A stretch of 64,000 bases of DNA from Bacillus sp. OK048 (lineage in GTDB: Bacteria > Bacillota > Bacilli > Bacillales > Cytobacillaceae): the NCBI RefSeq assembly GCF_900103525.1, contig NZ_FNHN01000006.1, positions 124,001 through 188,000 of the forward strand. The letters run 5' to 3'. How positions within the stretch are numbered: position 1 is the stretch's first letter; every line of letters begins with the position of its first letter. The position numbers and the translations under genes are program-made. This document shows, one piece after another, positions 60,064 through 64,000 of the stretch. The notes below the pieces were generated by a model. That model did not search any database. It was given only the letters and a program-made list of their open reading frames with translations, and was not told the DNA's origin.

Positions 60064-60675
60064 TTATTTTCTTCCTGTCGTCCATCTCATGCCCCAGCGA
60101 TAGGCTTGATCCATCTTTTCATGACCATCATAATATTCAACCAATCTTTTTACGTTAAATGTTTTATCCTGAACATTTTCAATCATGGCGATGGCACACA
60201 TCGTTTTACCATTGCGGTGCTCATCCATTTTTACGACAATATCTTGCCCATCCTTGTATTTTAAAGTTACGACGCCATCCACTTCATTCCAATTGGCAGC
60301 TCCCTCATAAATGAACGTGTACACTAGAATGCGTTTAATCTCAGATAGCTTATTTCCATTTATTCTAACGTTTTCTCCGCCAACAGAAGCGCCAGTTCGA
60401 TCGTCGTGATCGAGTTGAATATAAGGCTCATATTTTAAGTTGCCAAAAGCATTTCCTAAAGCTTGAACACAACCTTTTTGGCCATTTTTCAATTCATAGA
60501 GACAGCCTAAATCAAGGTCTGCCGCTTGGGAGCCGCCGCCAAAGAGAGCGGAGAAAAATCCACCGGAAGCTTTAGGCTTTTGATTCCAATTTAGGTTTAC
60601 TAGGATCTCGCCAAATGTAGCGGTTGAATCCTTGGATAAATTAATAGACTCGCCTTTTTTTGTTAACTGAATCAT
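60064..60675 (-). CDS. TerD-domain protein, TerA-like
   Basis: A 203-residue TerD-fold protein (ESINLSKDSTATFGEILVNLNW, AADLDLGCLYEL, DDRTGASVGGENVRIN, and YTFIYEGAANWNEVDG). The acidic DLDLGC and DDRTG motifs, calcium ligands in the family, are kept. Divergence from the two 192-residue TerD proteins and the longer C-terminus suggest a TerA-like role. Last gene of the stress cluster. Confidence 0.85.
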   Translation of the reverse strand: MIQLTKKGESINLSKDSTATFGEILVNLNWNQKPKASGGFFSALFGGGSQAADLDLGCLYELKNGQKGCVQALGNAFGNLKYEPYIQLDHDDRTGASVGGENVRINGNKLSEIKRILVYTFIYEGAANWNEVDGVVTLKYKDGQDIVVKMDEHRNGKTMCAIAMIENVQDKTFNVKRLVEYYDGHEKMDQAYRWGMRWTTGRK

Positions 60676-60729
60676 TTTTCCCTCTCCTTTTTATAAAAGT
60701 AGAAACATTCCTGGTCCTTCTTTTTTGCC

Positions 60730-61500
60730 TTATTTTTTCGTCGCAGCTACTTCACCTTCTGCTGATTTTTGTTTATTAAAGTGGTGAACAACGAATGTTC
60801 CTAGGAATGCTAAAATTAACAGACCAAAGAAAACAAGGTGATGCAAATGGAATCCAAAAACACTTGCAAACATTTTAGCAGCAATAATCGCAATTAAGAC
60901 AAAAGCTGTCGTTTCTAATTCAGGTACCTTATCAATTAAGACTAAGAAAAACTTTGCAACCGTACGCATCATTAAAATTCCTAGCATACCGCCAATTAAT
61001 AAAATCCATACTTGTTCGGATACGGCAAAGGCAGCCAAAATACTATCAGCGGAGAAAGCCAAATCCATTATTTCAACTGAAATGACAGTTGCCCAGAACA
61101 TTCCAAATGTTCGAACTAGCCATCCTTGTTTTTTCATTTCTTCTGCGTCCTCATCCTTTTCACCCAGCCAGAAATGCTTGATAACAATCCAAGCTAAATA
61201 AGCTGCACCGAGGACTTTGATCCACCAAAACTTAATGAGAAGCATTCCAAGACCAATGAAGATAAAACGGAAGAAATAAGCTCCAATAAGTCCGTAGGTT
61301 AATGCCTTTTTACGCTGCTTTTCAGGAAGATGTTTTACCATTACAGCTAGAACTAATGCATTATCAGCAGAAAGTAATCCTTCTAAGATGACAAGTGAAC
61401 CGATGTAACCCCAAGAAACGGGGTCGGACAAAACTACAACCCACATCTCCCAATCAAAAAATGAAGCGTACGTTGCAAGTACCTGATTAATAATGTCCAT
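60730..61500 (-). CDS. TerC-family membrane protein (YceF-like)
   Basis: A 256-residue membrane protein with about seven helices and the conserved acidic motifs LEGLLSADNALVLAV and VEIMDLAFSADSILAAFA. TerC proteins of bacilli (YceF/MeeF) export Mn2+, loading extracellular enzymes. AGAAGGAG precedes the ATG. It follows two TerD genes, the same order as the B. subtilis yceCDEF cluster. Confidence 0.9.
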   Translation of the reverse strand: MDIINQVLATYASFFDWEMWVVVLSDPVSWGYIGSLVILEGLLSADNALVLAVMVKHLPEKQRKKALTYGLIGAYFFRFIFIGLGMLLIKFWWIKVLGAAYLAWIVIKHFWLGEKDEDAEEMKKQGWLVRTFGMFWATVISVEIMDLAFSADSILAAFAVSEQVWILLIGGMLGILMMRTVAKFFLVLIDKVPELETTAFVLIAIIAAKMFASVFGFHLHHLVFFGLLILAFLGTFVVHHFNKQKSAEGEVAATKK

Positions 61501-61534
61501 TATGAAATTCTCCTTCTATAAACCTAGAAAATTA

Positions 61535-62113
61535 TTATACTTGTAGACCATAGTTTCTACACAAAGCAGCGAGTCCGCCAGAGAAACCACTACCAATGGC
61601 ATTAAACTTCCAGTCGTTTCCATGACGATAAAGTTCACAAACCACTACAGCTGTTTCCACAGAGAAATCCTCTCCAAGATCAAATCGAAGCAGCTCGATG
61701 TTGGTTGATTCATCAACCAGTCTAACAAATGCATTTGAAACCTGTCCGAAATTCTGATAACGCTGATCCGCATCATGAATGGTAACGGTAATCCCAATTT
61801 TATTTACATAAGAAGGAATCTTTGAAAAATCGATGACCAATTGCTCATCATCTCCATCGCCTTCACCGGTACGATTGTCTCCCGTATGTGTAACAGAACC
61901 ACTTGGATGTTGAAGATTATTATAAAAAACAAAGTCAGAATCGTTCATACACCGGTTATTAGCATCAACAAGGAATGCAGATGCATCCAGGTCAAAGTCA
62001 GATCCACCATTATATTTATTTGTATCCCAACCTAATCCAATAATAGCTCTAACCAAACCTGGATTTGTTTTTGTCAGGTCAATACGTTGACCTTTTGATA
62101 ATTGAATTCCCAT
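61535..62113 (-). CDS. TerD-family stress protein 2
   Basis: A 192-residue TerD protein: [50 protein letters not shown] (calcium-binding loop) and [23 protein letters not shown] 62113 after AAGGAG is the start; the upstream frame is untranslated. It is about 65 percent identical to the next gene, so the two arose by duplication. Role: tellurite/oxidative or envelope stress protection, cytoplasmic. Confidence 0.92.
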   Translation of the reverse strand: MGIQLSKGQRIDLTKTNPGLVRAIIGLGWDTNKYNGGSDFDLDASAFLVDANNRCMNDSDFVFYNNLQHPSGSVTHTGDNRTGEGDGDDEQLVIDFSKIPSYVNKIGITVTIHDADQRYQNFGQVSNAFVRLVDESTNIELLRFDLGEDFSVETAVVVCELYRHGNDWKFNAIGSGFSGGLAALCRNYGLQV

Positions 62114-62190
62114 TATAGTAGTCTCCTTCTTATAAGATTTGTTAACGACATAGAAGACAAGAAGGAAATTTCCCACTTGTCTTCATTTTT

Positions 62191-62769
62191 TTAAACTTGT
62201 AATCCAAAGTCTGTAGCAATACGGGCTAGCCCACCTTGATAACCTGACCCTACTGCTGAGAATTTCCATTCACCATTGTGGCGGTATAATTCACCTACAA
62301 TGATCGCTGTTTCCACTGAGAAGTCTTCACCAAGATCATAACGAATCACTTCTTGGTTCGTGTCTTCGTTTACAATGCGACAGAAAGCATTTGAAACTTG
62401 TCCAAAGTTTTGTCCGCGTCCTTCCGCATCATGAATCGTAATAACAAAGGAAATTTTTTGAACGTTTGCAGGAACATTGGCTAAGTTTACTTTAACTTGC
62501 TCATCGTCGCCTTCGCCTTCACCAGTACGGTTATCACCAGTATGGACGACAGAACCATTTCCACCTTCAAGTTGGTTGTAAAAAATGAAGTCGCGGTCTG
62601 AAGCGCATTTTCCAGTTGAATCTAAAAGAAAAACGCTTGCGTCTAAATCGAAATCTGCTCCTCCATCGTACCTATTTGTGTCCCAGCCAAGACCTACTAC
62701 CACTCTTGTTAGACCTGGGTTTGTTTTTGTTAAATCAACCTTTTGACCTTTAGATAATGATAAAGCCAT
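62191..62769 (-). CDS. TerD-family stress protein 1
   Basis: A 192-residue TerD protein: [50 protein letters not shown] and [20 protein letters not shown]. First gene of the Ter operon. ATG 62769 follows AAAGGGG. Full length with both acidic calcium-binding motifs. No obvious SigB or SigW promoter was found upstream by eye. Confidence 0.92.
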   Translation of the reverse strand: MALSLSKGQKVDLTKTNPGLTRVVVGLGWDTNRYDGGADFDLDASVFLLDSTGKCASDRDFIFYNQLEGGNGSVVHTGDNRTGEGEGDDEQVKVNLANVPANVQKISFVITIHDAEGRGQNFGQVSNAFCRIVNEDTNQEVIRYDLGEDFSVETAIIVGELYRHNGEWKFSAVGSGYQGGLARIATDFGLQV

Positions 62770-63082
62770 GTTAATAACCCCTTTCATTGTGTTAATTCTC
62801 TCATTGTAACCATTTATCACATTTTGAAGCCATTTTTGAAAAATTCCCAACTAAATAGGTAGAGATTCCTGATATTTTAAGACGAATTATGTATTTATTG
62901 GGTGGAATGTGTGAAAAAAATGGGTATTATCGAGAGCTACTTTCATTTTACGAAAATTAAGACAAAAAGGACAGACCACAAACACATTGATTTTCGACCA
63001 TTTTCGACATAATTTTTAATAAAATCCTCTTTATGTGCAAATTTGGGTGTGTTCATATTTCCGTCAAAACAATTTTAACATA
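62770..63082. other. Divergent promoter region between the Ter operon and DoxX copy 3
   Basis: AT-rich. It must contain the Ter operon promoter, but no strong -35/-10 for SigA, SigB or SigW could be picked out. The right part, from GTTCATATTTCCGTC (about 63050), is related to the upstream blocks of the other DoxX copies. Confidence 0.4.
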
Positions 63083-63100
63083 TTGTGAACATTTTCACAT
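63083..63100. promoter_or_regulatory. Fnr/CRP-type (or Rex-type) palindrome upstream of DoxX copy 3
   Basis: TTGTGAACATTTTCACAT contains TGTGA-N6-TCACA, a perfect Fnr/CRP-family palindrome, and also matches the Rex site TTGTGAANNNNTTCACAA at 13 of its 14 defined positions. Its TGTGA is 45 bp upstream of the TATAGT -10 (63129-63134), the same distance as in copies 1 and 2. Confidence 0.6.
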
Positions 63101-63177
63101 TTGTAATGTTCGAAATGGTAAAAACAAGTATAGTGTAAGTATAGAGAACAAGTTAAATTTGAAAGGCGGAATGTTTT

Positions 63178-63684
63178 ATGTTTAATCATTTTTTAAGAGA
63201 AAATAAAATCTCTGCAGCTATTTTAACAATTATTCGTTTATATCTTGGCTACGCATGGTTCACAGCAGGACTAGGAAAATTACAGAGCGGTGCTTTCGAC
63301 GCTTCTGGCTTCTTAAAAGGAGCAATCGCTAATCCAGTAAAAGGACCAGATGGCAACATGGTTTACAGCTGGTATGTAAACTTCTTAGAAAGCTTTGCAT
63401 TACCAAACATTGATGTTTTCAACTTCATCGTTCCTTGGGGCGAAACACTAATCGGTTTAGGCCTTATGCTTGGATGTTTAACAACAGCAGCAATGTTCTT
63501 TGGATTAGTAATGAACTTTAGCTTCTTCTTAGCAGGAACGGTATCTCATAACCCGACTGACATTTTCTTAGGCTTCATTATCTTAACAGCTGGATACAAC
63601 GCAGGTCGTATTGGTCTTGACCGCTGGGTGGTTCCATTCATCAATAGAAAAGTTGGTAAAAATAAGGCGAAAGCAAGTGCATAA
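63178..63684 (+). CDS. DoxX-family membrane protein, copy 3
   Basis: A 168-residue, four-helix DoxX protein, the more diverged member of the trio: AWFTAGLGKLQSGAFDASGF replaces GFHKITGGFDASGY, and the C-terminus is NRKVGKNKAKASA. The last third (PTDIFLGFIILTAGYNAGRI) is identical to copy 2. GAAAGGCGG precedes the start, as in the other two copies. It alone has a complete Fnr/Rex-type palindrome. Confidence 0.88.
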   Translation: MFNHFLRENKISAAILTIIRLYLGYAWFTAGLGKLQSGAFDASGFLKGAIANPVKGPDGNMVYSWYVNFLESFALPNIDVFNFIVPWGETLIGLGLMLGCLTTAAMFFGLVMNFSFFLAGTVSHNPTDIFLGFIILTAGYNAGRIGLDRWVVPFINRKVGKNKAKASA

Positions 63685-63695
63685 CAAATAGTAAG

Positions 63696-63770
63696 GTGAT
63701 TCGTCCCCCTCGAATCGCAGATATATAGTACAAAAAGACGATTCGCTCCCCCTCGAATCGTCTTTTTTCT
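63696..63770. terminator. Two tandem GATTCG hairpins after DoxX copy 3
   Basis: A first short hairpin (GATTCG..CGAATC, about 63698-63717) lacks a T-run; the second, GACGATTCG-CTCCCCCT-CGAATCGTC (63737-63762), has A- and T-runs and can stop both DoxX and the convergent GlcF-like gene. Confidence 0.8.
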
Positions 63771-63773
63771 ATA

Positions 63774-64000
63774 CTATTCCACTGCTTCCGCTAACAAATC
63801 TACGATATGAACCGCACGCATTTTATCAGTCAAGCCTTCGCGCTCGATGCCGAGCTGCATTTGCAGCAGACAGCCAGGGTTAGCTGTTACGATCGTCGTT
63901 GCGTGGGTTGCTTTTGCCTGAGCCATTTTATAGTCGAGCATGACCATCGACATTTCTGATTCGACGATATTGTAGATTCCGGCAGAACCGCAGCAGCGGT
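63774..64000 (-). CDS. glcF: GlcF-like iron-sulfur subunit, C-terminal part
   Basis: A frame open to the right edge ends at TAG 63774-63776. It reads CCGSAGIYNIVESEMSMVML, then KATHATTIVTANPGCLLQMQ and a final HIVDLLAEAVE. The CCG and NPGC cysteine motifs are the heterodisulfide-reductase-type domain of glycolate oxidase iron-sulfur subunit GlcF (YsfD in B. subtilis). The rest of the gene, and a probable glcD partner, lie outside the window. Confidence 0.88.
   Translation of the reverse strand, partial: RCCGSAGIYNIVESEMSMVMLDYKMAQAKATHATTIVTANPGCLLQMQLGIEREGLTDKMRAVHIVDLLAEAVE

Overview
The window is a low-GC Gram-positive chromosome segment, most likely from a Bacillus or Neobacillus-type member of the Bacillaceae. 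Supporting signs are strong AGGAGG-type ribosome binding sites, many TTG/GTG starts, T-run terminators, a PerR-box ahpC-ahpF pair, a complete Bce-type detoxification module, YvrJ and Spo0E-like small proteins, CcpA cre sites, and a CotSA/CotS-like glycan cluster of the spore-coat type. I see no rRNA, tRNA, CRISPR array, integrase, intact transposase gene or prophage.

Region by region. 1-5.1 kb: the tail of an unnamed gene, an Mrr-like membrane endonuclease, an L,D-transpeptidase, a decayed ArsR gene and a PadR-HAAS pair behind an operator-covered promoter. 5.1-10.9 kb: a divergent MarR regulator and a five-gene catabolic operon (extradiol dioxygenase, C-C hydrolase, FAD monooxygenase, cyclase-family hydrolase, BKACE). 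Together these can hydroxylate, open and dismantle an aromatic or N-heteroaromatic ring I cannot identify. 11-16.5 kb: small membrane and hypothetical genes, two relics, DegV, ThuA, yvrJ and a microprotein. 16.8-21.7 kb: two near-identical DoxX genes flanking a half-length DHQ-synthase-II-like gene, an EAL gene, a GGDEF gene, a MITE and a HIT gene. 21.8-28.7 kb: AraC regulator, GPH symporter and creatininase-family enzyme; a CynX-type exporter; ahpCF.

28.9-36.2 kb: a peptide/nickel-type ABC importer. Its binding protein appears circularly permuted, both permeases carry long N-terminal extensions and both ATPases are fused; two MITEs have landed in the operon. 36.2-40.7 kb: a BceRS-BceAB module. 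40.9-44.0 kb: a secreted GH3 enzyme that looks like a GC-rich foreign gene behind a host-like signal peptide, with the donor-type terminator still attached. 44.1-46.3 kb: two hypothetical genes, a VOC protein and a second copy of the microprotein. 46.3-54.6 kb: a sugar-nucleotide and glycosyltransferase cluster (CDP-6-deoxyhexose precursors, four glycosyltransferases, a CotS-like kinase, an SDR) with a 52-bp tandem array after its first gene. 54.7-59.9 kb: M20 peptidase, MFS transporter and an Rsp-like AraC-GH39 regulator. 60.0-62.8 kb: a TerD/TerC stress cluster. 63.1-64.0 kb: a third DoxX gene and the end of a GlcF-like gene.

The observations most worth following are the permuted binding protein, the ring-cleavage operon, the duplicated 16-18 residue microprotein, the MITE superfamily with shared ends, the stand-alone DHQS-II C-terminal domain, the chimeric GH3 gene and the gene conversion among the DoxX copies. 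All calls come from reading the sequence; no database search was run.
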